From Candidatus Cybelea sp. (GTDB lineage Bacteria; Vulcanimicrobiota; Vulcanimicrobiia; Vulcanimicrobiales; Vulcanimicrobiaceae), in contig DASXFZ010000010.1 of the NCBI GenBank assembly GCA_036489315.1, forward strand, positions 159,290 through 223,289: a stretch of DNA of 64,000 nucleotides, given 5' to 3'. Made by a program: the position numbers and the translations under genes. Positions 24,151 to 32,384 of the stretch are shown piece by piece. Within the stretch, counting starts at the first letter, position 1; each line of letters starts with the position of its first letter. The notes under the pieces are model-generated. The model was not told the DNA's origin and did no database searches. It saw nothing but the letters and a program-made list of their open reading frames with translations.

Positions 24151-25482
24151 TCAGTTCCCGCTGACCGTTAGTTCGGATATGCGGAAGGAAGGCGAGACGA
24201 CGGCCGAGTCCCAGCGCAGATCGCTGGCGATCGCGTCGATGTGCTCGAGCATCTCGGTGTACTGTCCGGCAACGGTAAACTCGTCGATCGGATACGCCAG
24301 CTCTCCGTTTTCGATGAAGAATCCGCGCGCGCCGCGGCTGTACGTACCCGAGGCGTGTTCGGTCGCGAAGCCGATCGTATCGAGCACGAGAACGCCCAGC
24401 GGCGTCGCCGCGATCAGTTCGGGAAGCGACATCGTCCCCGGTTCGACATAGAAGTTGTTCGGCCCGATGCCGCCGCCGGTCGAGTTGCCCGTGCTTGTGG
24501 TGCCGAGCTTACGCGCATAGTAGGTGTCGTAGAGGAACGTGCGCAGCACGCCGTTTTCGAAGACCGGCGTTCGCCGCGTGGGAACCCCTTCACCGTCGAA
24601 GGGCGAGCTTCCGAGTTTGCCGGGAAGGCCGCCGTCATCCACGATCGTTACCAGCCCGCTGCCGACGCGGCTTCCGACCCGTTCGGTGAGCCAGGAGTTG
24701 TTAATTGCCACGTTCGCGGCCGAGACGGCGGCGAAGATGTCGTCGAGGAATGCCGCCGCGACGTCGCGCTCGAAGATCACCGGCACGCGCATCGTCTGCG
24801 GCTTGCGCGCGCCAAAAAGGTCGACCGCGCGCCGCACCGCCGTCGTCGCGACGGCCGTCGGAGGCTCGAGCTCGCCGAGATAACGCCCCGCCGTACCGTA
24901 GTGAGCGATCCGCTTCACGCCTCCGTCCAGCGCGACGGGACCGGTCGAGCGCCCAGCGCGCGTCCAAGAATAGGCGCCGGCAAAACCGGAGGTATTGGCA
25001 ATCGCCGTCACGGCGACTGCGTCGCTATAGTTGGAGCCGCTTGAGTTGACGACGCGCGTATCGGCTTCGCGAATCAAACGCTCCAGCTTCATCGCGTCGT
25101 CGACCTTCTCGCCGCCCGCCCGATCGGCGATGCGATCGTCGAAGAGTGCGAGATCGACGCTGCTCTGCGCGACCGTCTCGGCCAGACCCGCAAACTCGTC
25201 GACCGCGACGTGCGCGGCCTGCGCGACCGCGCGGCGGATGGCGTCGTTCATCCCTTCGGCCGAGAAATCCGAGGTCGAGAGCGTCGCTTTGCGCCCTTCG
25301 CAGAAGATCCGCATGAAGAGGCTCTTGCCGGTCGAGCCCTCGAGTTTTGAGATCGCCCGTTCCCGCGCTTCGGCGTGAAAGCGCCGCGCGACGGAGACCG
25401 AGGCCTCGGCGCTCTGCGCTCCCGCCGCTTGAGCGAGCTTGAGGGCTTCGCAGGCCAACTCGACCGCGCCGGCCTCATTCAT
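24151..25482 (-). CDS. pmbA: Metalloprotease TldE/PmbA family
   Basis: Non-catalytic partner of the TldD-TldE heterodimeric protease, which trims modified peptides and degrades unfolded peptides in the cytoplasm. 443 residues from ATG 25482, which overlaps the tldD stop by 8 nt. Visible are NSSGSNYSDAVAVTA, the GAYSWTRAGRS stretch, VIFERDVAAAFLDDIFAAV, IVDDGGLPGKLGSSPFDGEG and STGNSTGGGIGPNNFYVEPG. It lacks the HExxxH motif present in its partner, as expected for TldE. Operon order tldD-pmbA. Confidence 0.93.
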   Translation of the reverse strand: MNEAGAVELACEALKLAQAAGAQSAEASVSVARRFHAEARERAISKLEGSTGKSLFMRIFCEGRKATLSTSDFSAEGMNDAIRRAVAQAAHVAVDEFAGLAETVAQSSVDLALFDDRIADRAGGEKVDDAMKLERLIREADTRVVNSSGSNYSDAVAVTAIANTSGFAGAYSWTRAGRSTGPVALDGGVKRIAHYGTAGRYLGELEPPTAVATTAVRRAVDLFGARKPQTMRVPVIFERDVAAAFLDDIFAAVSAANVAINNSWLTERVGSRVGSGLVTIVDDGGLPGKLGSSPFDGEGVPTRRTPVFENGVLRTFLYDTYYARKLGTTSTGNSTGGGIGPNNFYVEPGTMSLPELIAATPLGVLVLDTIGFATEHASGTYSRGARGFFIENGELAYPIDEFTVAGQYTEMLEHIDAIASDLRWDSAVVSPSFRISELTVSGN

Positions 25483-26878
25483 GCTGGGTACCGCCCACGG
25501 TGATCGAGGCGATCTTGACGGTCGGCATGCCGACACCCACCGGCACGTACTGACCGCCCTTGCCGCAGGTGTAGTGCCCGCGAGCCAAGCGGCTGTCATT
25601 GCCGACGGCCACGACCTTCATCATCGCGTCGGGACCGTTGCCGATAATCGTCGCATTTCGCACCGGAGCCGTGATCTTGCCCTTCTCGACGAGATAGCCC
25701 TCGCCAACCATAAAAACGAAGTCCCCTTTCGCGATCTCGACCTGGCCGCCGGCAAAGGACTTGGCGTAGATGCCGCGCTGTGTTGACGCGACGATCTCTT
25801 CGACGCTCGACTCGCCGTTAGGCATGTAGGTGTTGCACATGCGCGGCTGCGGGGCGAAGCGGAAGGATTGGCGGCGCCCGCTTCCGGTAGATTGCACGCC
25901 CATCAGGCGCGCGTTGAGTGTGTCTTGCATATAACCACGGAGCACGCCGTTTTCGACCAGAACCTTGTGTTGCCCCGGGACGCCCTCGTCGTCGACGTTG
26001 ACGCTGCCCCGCTCTTCTTTGAGATTACCGTCGTCGTAGATCGTTACGAGCTCGCTTGCGACTTGCTCCCCCACGCGCCCGCTATAGAGCGAGGTGCCGC
26101 GCCGATTGAAGTCGCTTTCGAGGCCGTGGCCGACCGCTTCGTGAAGGAGCACGCCGCCGCCGCCTGCGCCGACGATCATCTCCATCTCTCCAGCCGGAGC
26201 CGGCGCCGCGCAGAGGTTGACGATCGCCATGCGAGCCGCTTCTTCTGCAAGATCCTCGGGTCTCTGCAGGTCGAAGTACGAAATCGAGGTTCGTCCGCCG
26301 TCGCCGACGTAGCCCGAGCTGCGCTCCTGTTTGTCGGTCGCCACCGCTTGAACACCCAGCGTAATGAGCGGCCGGTGATCGCGCACCATCCGGCCCTCGC
26401 TCGTCGCGATCCAGACCTCTTGGCTCTCGTCGAACACCTGCGCGTTAACCGCGACGATACGCGGGTCGTAGCCGCGCGCCTTTACGTCCGCACGCTTGAG
26501 CAGCCCCGCGTAGAGCGCCGCATCGACCGGCGTGACGAGATCGCCGTCGTAGAGCGAGGGGACGCTCTCGATTCGCAGATCGACCGCCGCCGCCTTACCC
26601 GACGGCGCCGTCCGGGCGATCAGCGCGGCGGCGTCCGCAGCCTCGAGCAGCGCGTTGTCGCTCAGGTCGTCGGAGCATGCGAAACCGGCCGACTCTCCCA
26701 TGACGACTCGAATCCCGACACCGAGCGTCACGCCGTAAGAAGAATCGTGGATTCGGCCGTCTTGAAGCCGGTAGGTCACGGTACGCCGCCGCTCGCAGAA
26801 AACGTCGGCATATTCGCCGCCGTGCTGCAGTGCGCGATCGAGCAATCGAGAGAGAAGGGCTTCGTCGAACAAATTCAC
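25475..26878 (-). CDS. tldD: Metalloprotease TldD
   Basis: Zinc-bearing subunit of TldD-TldE. 467 residues, first codon at 26878 (encoding MNLFDEALLSRLL). The metal motif is HEAVGHGLESD (HExxxH), preceded by MEMIVGAGGGGVLLHEA, and followed by IYDDGNLKEERGSVNVDDEG, RGYMQDTLNARLMG and PRMCNTYM. Full length compared with the family. Adjacent pmbA overlaps its last codons, which fits obligatory heterodimer formation. No antibiotic-peptide cluster is in the window, so a general proteolytic or maturation role is most likely. Confidence 0.95.
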   Translation of the reverse strand: MNLFDEALLSRLLDRALQHGGEYADVFCERRRTVTYRLQDGRIHDSSYGVTLGVGIRVVMGESAGFACSDDLSDNALLEAADAAALIARTAPSGKAAAVDLRIESVPSLYDGDLVTPVDAALYAGLLKRADVKARGYDPRIVAVNAQVFDESQEVWIATSEGRMVRDHRPLITLGVQAVATDKQERSSGYVGDGGRTSISYFDLQRPEDLAEEAARMAIVNLCAAPAPAGEMEMIVGAGGGGVLLHEAVGHGLESDFNRRGTSLYSGRVGEQVASELVTIYDDGNLKEERGSVNVDDEGVPGQHKVLVENGVLRGYMQDTLNARLMGVQSTGSGRRQSFRFAPQPRMCNTYMPNGESSVEEIVASTQRGIYAKSFAGGQVEIAKGDFVFMVGEGYLVEKGKITAPVRNATIIGNGPDAMMKVVAVGNDSRLARGHYTCGKGGQYVPVGVGMPTVKIASITVGGTQHE

Positions 26879-26901
26879 TCCTAAGCGGCCTTACCGGCCA
26901 T

Positions 26902-28284
26902 TCAAAACTCGACCAAACGGTCGATGGCTCGAACGATCGACGCGTCGGGATCGGCGGGCGAGCCGTCGATCAAAAACGCGAATGCGACTCGGCCGTGGTG
27001 CGTCGTATTTGCATAACCGGCAAGGGACGAGACATCGGAAAGGTGCCCACTCTTGGCCCGTACCCGGCCAAGAGCCGAGGTAAAGTCGTAATCGGCGAGC
27101 GTTCCTTGCCTCCCTCCAAGCGGCAGCAAATGATAGAGCGATGCCTCCTGGGCCAGGAGCAGCCGGCCGATGGTAATCGCCGCGACCCGATTGCTCGGCG
27201 AGAGACCGCTGCCGTCGAAAAGCCGTAGTCCGGGAGCCGGAATTCCCATCCGTCCAAGGAACCGCCGCTCGGCCGCGACGCCGCCGGCATCGTCGGGCTG
27301 TCCGCCCGTCCCGCCGACCGTGCGCAGGAGCTCTTCTGCGTAGTGATTGTCCGAAACGTAGAGCATGTGGGATTCGAGCGCGGTCAGCGGCGCGGACTTG
27401 TGATCCCAGAGAACGATGCTGCCCAGCGGCGCGGCCCCAAGCCCCGGCGGGTCGGCCGAGGCGATACCGCGCGCCGCGAGGAGCGCCTTCGTCTGCCCCG
27501 CCACGTAGCGTGAGACGTCGGTCATCGGCGTCCAGACGTCCTGTTCGACGCCGCCCACGGCTTCGTGCGACTCGATCGTGTCACCGTCGAGTGAAATCGC
27601 ACTGGTCGGTGCCGCGTAGTCCTGGCCGTCGTCATCGAGACCCCAATGCGGGTTGCGGCCCGGACCGGTTTGCGCGGTCGCATCGACGACGACGGCGCCG
27701 TTGATGCGATGCACGCCGCCGCGGGAGAGCATCGCGATACCGTTGCGGAGATCGGTACTGCGCAGCGATGGATCGCCTGAGCCCACGAGCCACAGGTTTC
27801 CGTCCAACGTGCCGGCGGTTGGCGTCGCATCGGCGGTAAAGATCGTATGGAAGCGATACTTCGGGCCGAGCGCGTCGAGCGCGCTGGCCGCGACGATCAG
27901 CTTCTGAACCGAGGCCGGCGCGACCGCGCGACCCGAGGAATCGTCGTAGATGAGGCGTCCGTCGCTGCCCAGGACCGCCAGGCTCCACTGGTGGGCTCCG
28001 GCGAGTGCCGGTGCGAAGGCGTCGTGCAGCGCCGTGGTGAGCGCGAAGCGCTGCCGGTTCGTCCACGGCGGCGAAAAGGCCGCGCGGGCGACGCTCCTGG
28101 GAGGGTGCAGTGGAGGAGTCGCAGCGATGCTGCGCCCCGCGCCCCTGCTGTGACCGTCATTCCACAACCATATCGCCAAGGTAGCGAGCGTAACGAGCCC
28201 GAGAAAGGCGAAAACCCGGCGCTTACGGACGAGCGAGCGCTTCGATCTTCTCCTGTAGCCTACGCTGGTCTTCACGTAACTCAT
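26902..28284 (-). CDS. dacB: D-alanyl-D-alanine carboxypeptidase/endopeptidase, PBP4 type
   Basis: Penicillin-binding protein of class C (S13) acting on peptidoglycan cross-links in the periplasm. 460 residues from ATG 28284, behind GAGG in the end of the aminopeptidase gene. A basic N-terminus and one membrane segment (residues about 24-42) act as signal or anchor. Active-site motifs: Ser125-x-x-Lys128 in PASVQKLI, Ser311-Asp-Asn313 in YVSDNHYAEE and Lys411-Ser-Gly413 in RAKSGHL. The inserted domains typical of PBP4 lie between the first two. Overlaps the M1 gene by 62 nt. Confidence 0.92.
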   Translation of the reverse strand: MSYVKTSVGYRRRSKRSLVRKRRVFAFLGLVTLATLAIWLWNDGHSRGAGRSIAATPPLHPPRSVARAAFSPPWTNRQRFALTTALHDAFAPALAGAHQWSLAVLGSDGRLIYDDSSGRAVAPASVQKLIVAASALDALGPKYRFHTIFTADATPTAGTLDGNLWLVGSGDPSLRSTDLRNGIAMLSRGGVHRINGAVVVDATAQTGPGRNPHWGLDDDGQDYAAPTSAISLDGDTIESHEAVGGVEQDVWTPMTDVSRYVAGQTKALLAARGIASADPPGLGAAPLGSIVLWDHKSAPLTALESHMLYVSDNHYAEELLRTVGGTGGQPDDAGGVAAERRFLGRMGIPAPGLRLFDGSGLSPSNRVAAITIGRLLLAQEASLYHLLPLGGRQGTLADYDFTSALGRVRAKSGHLSDVSSLAGYANTTHHGRVAFAFLIDGSPADPDASIVRAIDRLVEF

Positions 28285-30769
28285 CGAGGTCCTCGCGCAG
28301 CCCCGTGACTTGCGCCGGAACTTTTTCCGCCTTTCGAATTCTCATCGCCGCTTCCATTGCGTCACGGCGCATGCGTCCGTCGACCGCTTCTACAGCGAGA
28401 CGGTCGAGCGCCGGCAAAAGCCGCGCGTCCCCAAGCGATTCGGCGGCGGCGACTGCCTCCAGTGCCACCAAGAAACCGGAATCGTCGAGAAGCACTTCGA
28501 GTTCGTCGGCAACGCGTTTGCGCCCCTCTTCGACCAGCGCGCCCGCCCGTCCTAACGCGACGACCGCCGCTCGGCGCAATCCTTCGGCGTGTTCCGAACG
28601 CGCGGCATCGGCGAGGATCGGTATCGCGCGCGCGTCGGCCAGCTCGGCCAGCCCAAGCGCCGCACCGGCCTCAACCGTTCCGTTCCAGGTCGTCTCCTTT
28701 ACCGCAGCGGCGAGCACGTCGAACGCACGCGGATCGCGCGTACGGCCCAGCGACGTCAGCGCGGATGCGCGCACGAAATAGGACGGATGCTCGCGCGCGG
28801 TCTCGATCAGTGCGCTCGCAACCGCCGGCTCGCGAAAGTTCCCCAGCGCGGCCGCGACCGCACGAACGACCTTCGCGTGCGGGTGCCCTAACGCCCCAAT
28901 CAGCAGCGTCGATGTCCACGGTGCCCGCGTGGCGCCGGCCGCCGATGCCGTCTCCGCAAGCACGCCCCAAAACGGTTCCTCCTCAAACGCCTGCTCGATT
29001 GCCGCGCGGGCGACGCGCCCGCCGTCCGGCGCGAGCTCGCGCGCCGCCCGAATGCGCGCGATGACGTCGGGATCGGCGCGCAGTGCCGCCGCCGCGAACT
29101 CCGCCCCCATCCGGTAGCGAATGTCGGCCAACAGCGACGAGCCCGGATCGAAGCGCACGAGTTTCGGCTCGAAATCGAGATGCACCGCCACGGTCTCGTG
29201 CCGGCGCTCGACGTGCGCGCGCACGCGCCTTTCGCCCGCGACCGGCTCTCGCGCGCCTCCTTTGTGCAGCGTGGAGGCGTCCGGCGCGAAGCCGATCTCT
29301 ACGTCAAAGTTGTACGGCGGATGCCGCTCGTCGATGGCCTGCTCTTGATCGATCGTCAGCGTCGCGACGCGGCGCTGCGCATCCCAGCTGACGCCGACGT
29401 GCAGCGTCGGATAGCCTTCGCGGTAGACCCACTGGCTGAAGAAGCCGCGCATGTTGCGCCCGGTCGCAGCCTCGATCGCGCGCACGAGATCGATCGTTTC
29501 CACGCTTCGTTGTGCGTTATCGTTTGCGTACCGCGCGATCGCGCGCCAGAAACGAGCATCGCCGAGCTCGCCCCGCAGCATGTGCAAGACCGCCGCACCT
29601 TTCTGGTAGAGATGCCGGTCGAATATCTCGATCGGATCGCGATAAACGTTGCACACGATCGGGCGCCGGTACCGGGACGCGTCTTCGCGCTGATATGCCA
29701 GGACGAAATGGTAGATATTGTACAGATATTCGTCGGCGCCGAGATCGGCTTCGCGCCAGACCGCCTCCATGAACGTCGCGAACCCTTCATTGAGCCATGC
29801 GTGCGCCCAGTCGCGGCAGGTCATCAGGTCGCCGAACCACTGGTGTGCGAGCTCGTGCGAGACGAGCGGATCGCTCGAGAAGTCGATGTGCGCGGTCTCG
29901 TCGTGGAGCGTCCGGTCCGTCTGCGTGGTCGCGCTCGTATTCTCCATGCCGCCAAAGATGAAGTCGGAGACCGCGATCTGCGAGTAGCGCTGGTACGGAT
30001 ACGCAACGCCGATCTTCTCCTCGAAGTGTTCGATCATCTTGGGCGTGTTGGCGAAGGCGCGCTCACCGTCGCTTTCGCGGCCCGGCAGAACGTAATAATA
30101 GACGGGCACGCCGTTGCGGCCGGCCTTGCCCTGCTCCACCTCGACAAACGGTCCCGCGACCATCGTCACCAGATAAGTGCTGTGCGGTACGTCCTGCCGG
30201 TACCGAAAGATCGTGCGCTTGTCCTCGTCTCGCCGTTCCACCAGCTCGCCGTTGCCCAGCGCAAACATTCCTTTCGGCACGACGATCGTCGTTGTCGTGC
30301 GCTGCTTCTCGTCCGGGTAGTCCAAGCATGGAAACCAGTACCGCGCGTACTGATCCTGGCTCTGCGTCCAGACGTGCGCCACCTTTTCCGGGTGGCCGGC
30401 GGTCGGGTTGATGAAGAACACGCCGTGGCGCGGCCTCGCTGCGCGGTAGGTCACCGCAAAGCCGGCCCGCTCTCCCGCCGGAATCGGCTTCTCGAAGACG
30501 ATCTCGAGCTTGCCGTCGCGCGCGCTGAAACTCGCCGAGGGTTCGACGCGCGAAACCTCGAGGTCGACGGCATCGAGCGTCAAGCGCGAAACCGGCTCGT
30601 CGAGTGCGCGGACGGTGAGCGTGCAGACGCCGTCGAGCGACTCCGTTTCGAAGTCGGGGGTGACGTGTAAGTCGATCTGTTCGACCTCGACGATCTTGTC
30701 GGGTCCGAAATGCGGACGTGCACCGGGCAAGGCAAAAGCCTGAAGTTCGTTCCGCTCGTCCGACGCCAT
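28223..30769 (-). CDS. M1 family aminopeptidase with C-terminal HEAT-like repeats
   Basis: Zinc aminopeptidase, 848 residues, ATG 30769, no signal peptide. N-terminal beta domain, then the exopeptidase motif GGMENTSATT (273-) and zinc site HELAHQWFGD (His305, Glu306, His309) with Glu328 in WLNEGFAT. After about residue 600 the tail consists of HEAT-like helical pairs (SALIETAREHPSYFVRASAL, AFDVLAAAVKETTWNG, AIPILADAARSEHAEGLRRA) and ends in a predicted coiled coil (LREDLDELREDQRRLQEKI). Standard PepN has an ERAP-type C-domain instead; this resembles the shorter M1 group with HEAT tail. Confidence 0.92.
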   Translation of the reverse strand: MASDERNELQAFALPGARPHFGPDKIVEVEQIDLHVTPDFETESLDGVCTLTVRALDEPVSRLTLDAVDLEVSRVEPSASFSARDGKLEIVFEKPIPAGERAGFAVTYRAARPRHGVFFINPTAGHPEKVAHVWTQSQDQYARYWFPCLDYPDEKQRTTTTIVVPKGMFALGNGELVERRDEDKRTIFRYRQDVPHSTYLVTMVAGPFVEVEQGKAGRNGVPVYYYVLPGRESDGERAFANTPKMIEHFEEKIGVAYPYQRYSQIAVSDFIFGGMENTSATTQTDRTLHDETAHIDFSSDPLVSHELAHQWFGDLMTCRDWAHAWLNEGFATFMEAVWREADLGADEYLYNIYHFVLAYQREDASRYRRPIVCNVYRDPIEIFDRHLYQKGAAVLHMLRGELGDARFWRAIARYANDNAQRSVETIDLVRAIEAATGRNMRGFFSQWVYREGYPTLHVGVSWDAQRRVATLTIDQEQAIDERHPPYNFDVEIGFAPDASTLHKGGAREPVAGERRVRAHVERRHETVAVHLDFEPKLVRFDPGSSLLADIRYRMGAEFAAAALRADPDVIARIRAARELAPDGGRVARAAIEQAFEEEPFWGVLAETASAAGATRAPWTSTLLIGALGHPHAKVVRAVAAALGNFREPAVASALIETAREHPSYFVRASALTSLGRTRDPRAFDVLAAAVKETTWNGTVEAGAALGLAELADARAIPILADAARSEHAEGLRRAAVVALGRAGALVEEGRKRVADELEVLLDDSGFLVALEAVAAAESLGDARLLPALDRLAVEAVDGRMRRDAMEAAMRIRKAEKVPAQVTGLREDLDELREDQRRLQEKIEALARP

Positions 30770-30810
30770 GGAAGCCGTGCTTACGAGCCGAGCGTACGTT
30801 TGTCCTGGGA

Positions 30811-31563
30811 TTATTCCGCGGCCGTTTGCAGACCGCCGCTGACTTCGATGACGGTGCCGGTGACGAAATCGCGTTCCTGCGCGATGAAGAATCGCACGGC
30901 GTCCGCGACGTCTTCGTAGCTTCCCGGGCGCCCGCGCGGATTTTTCGCGGTTTGGAGCATCGCTTGCGCGCGGTCGAGTTCCTTCTTGCGAATATCGCCC
31001 GGCGCGACGATGTTGATGGTAACGCCGTGGGGCGCCTCTTCCAGTGCGAGGCTCCGGGCCAACGCGACCAGCGCGCTCTTGGCCGCTTGATAGAGCGAGA
31101 GACTGCGGAAGGGATGCGTGTGCGCCGAGCCGAGCATCCCAAAGAGCACGATGCGCCCGAAGCGCTGCGCGCGCATTGCCGGCAGCGTCGCGCGCACGGC
31201 CAGCACTGCGCTGAGCACGTTTCCGTCGAAGGCCTCGCGGTACTCCTCGAGCGTGGCCTGCGCGAAGCGCTTGACGACGAGCGGACCGACCGCGTGTACG
31301 AGCGTGTCGAAAGGCCCGTCGCGCCGCACCGCTTCCTCGAGCAGCGCCTCCACGCGCTCGGCCTCGTCGAGAAAATCGACCGCGAACGCCGACGCGCTCG
31401 CGCCGGCCGCGCGTATCGTCGCGAGCGTGGCATCGGGCGGCGTCGTGCGATAGGTGATCGCAACGTGCGCGAAACCCTGAGAGGGCAGCGTCGCGGCGAT
31501 ACCGGCCGCGAGGCCGGCCGCTCCCCCCGTTACGAGAGCGCGGCGATCGCTACGATCGCGCAG
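30811..31563 (-). CDS. SDR family oxidoreductase, irregular 5' end
   Basis: Short-chain dehydrogenase of about 250 residues. Rossmann motif ALVTGGAAGLAAGIA at the N-terminus, VHAVGP in place of NNAG, active-site Tyr and Lys in SLYQAAKSALVAL, and NIVAPGDIRK. It resembles FabG-like or pteridine-reductase-like SDRs. No ATG, GTG or TTG exists between the in-frame stop of the upstream gene and the Rossmann motif; the first usable codon is CTG 31563. An ATG that overlaps the previous stop (31574) is in another frame and meets a TAG after seven codons, so either a rare start or a one-base indel is involved. Confidence 0.82.
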   Translation of the reverse strand: MRDRSDRRALVTGGAAGLAAGIAATLPSQGFAHVAITYRTTPPDATLATIRAAGASASAFAVDFLDEAERVEALLEEAVRRDGPFDTLVHAVGPLVVKRFAQATLEEYREAFDGNVLSAVLAVRATLPAMRAQRFGRIVLFGMLGSAHTHPFRSLSLYQAAKSALVALARSLALEEAPHGVTINIVAPGDIRKKELDRAQAMLQTAKNPRGRPGSYEDVADAVRFFIAQERDFVTGTVIEVSGGLQTAAE

Positions 31564-31569
31564 CGCCGC

Positions 31570-32319
31570 TCATCCGCGAACGAAGTTCCACGCTAGGTCG
31601 AAGTTGATCCCCGAGGCCGTGATGCCGGTCACCCGCACGTGGTGCGGGCCTTTGGCGAGTTTCCACGGTGCGTCGAAGGCAAACGACGACGGATTGTTCT
31701 GGCGCAGCGTTGCCGTGACTTGGTTTCCGTCGATCCAGACGCGCAGCCGCGCCATCGTCACCGGCCGGTCGAACGCGAAACGAATCGTCGGATACGAACT
31801 AGAGATCGTCCCGGTCGGCGAGGTCGACACCAGATAGGGCGGACGCCCGGGTCGCGGCGGGGGCGGCGGTCGCCGCGCAGGCGGCGGTCCGGGCGCGTAG
31901 CCCCCGCCTCCTCCACCGGCGATCGTTACCGTGCTCGTCTGGTCGTTCCAGTTGACCGACGCGCCCAACGCCTGCGAAATGAAGCGCAGCGGCACGAACG
32001 TCGTCGCTCCGACGATAAACGGCGCGACGTCGAGCGTCGAGGGCTGGCCGGCGACCGTCGCTTGCGTCGAACCGATCGTCAGCGAGACGGTGCGGCCATG
32101 CGCGGTTGCATTAATCTGTCCGTTGGAATAGACGACGGTCGCGCCGAGTTGTTCGAAGATGCCGCGAAGCGGGACGAAGACGCGGCCCGCGCGTTCGATC
32201 GGCGGCTGCGTGAAGTTCATCGTCTGACCGTTGACGATGACCGTTACGCTCTGCGCCTGCGCGACGGTGGTGCAGGCCACGGCCGCGAGCGCAAAGGCGA
32301 ACCCAAAGAATCTCTTCAT
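31570..32319 (-). CDS. Exported protein with copper amine oxidase N-terminal-like stalk domain
   Basis: 249 residues from ATG 32319 with a clear signal peptide (FFGFAFALAAVACTTVAQA). Residues 24-135 hold the CuAO N-terminal-like fold, seen as VIVNGQTMNF, RVFVPLRGIFEQLGATVVY and TFVPLRFISQALGASVNW, a domain used in cell-wall or substrate binding rather than catalysis. A Gly run and a Pro/Arg-rich linker (about 136-165) lead to a C-terminal Ig-like domain (STSPTGTISSSYPTIRFAFD). Likely a cell-surface protein. Its stop codon TGA overlaps an ATG out of frame with the SDR gene downstream. Confidence 0.85.
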   Translation of the reverse strand: MKRFFGFAFALAAVACTTVAQAQSVTVIVNGQTMNFTQPPIERAGRVFVPLRGIFEQLGATVVYSNGQINATAHGRTVSLTIGSTQATVAGQPSTLDVAPFIVGATTFVPLRFISQALGASVNWNDQTSTVTIAGGGGGGYAPGPPPARRPPPPPRPGRPPYLVSTSPTGTISSSYPTIRFAFDRPVTMARLRVWIDGNQVTATLRQNNPSSFAFDAPWKLAKGPHHVRVTGITASGINFDLAWNFVRG

Positions 32320-32350
32320 GCGACCTCTCTACCCGCGCTTGCTCGCCGTT

Positions 32351-32380
32351 AAAACTCGCCCCGGCGAAAGGCCGGGGCGA
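32351..32380 (-). terminator. Intrinsic terminator after RND gene
   Basis: On the minus strand a 10-bp perfect stem (32356-32365 with 32371-32380) with a 5-nt loop is followed by GTTTT, directly downstream of the RND stop at 32385. This is a good rho-independent terminator and separates the pump gene from the next minus-strand gene. Confidence 0.85.
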
Positions 32381-32384
32381 AGGA

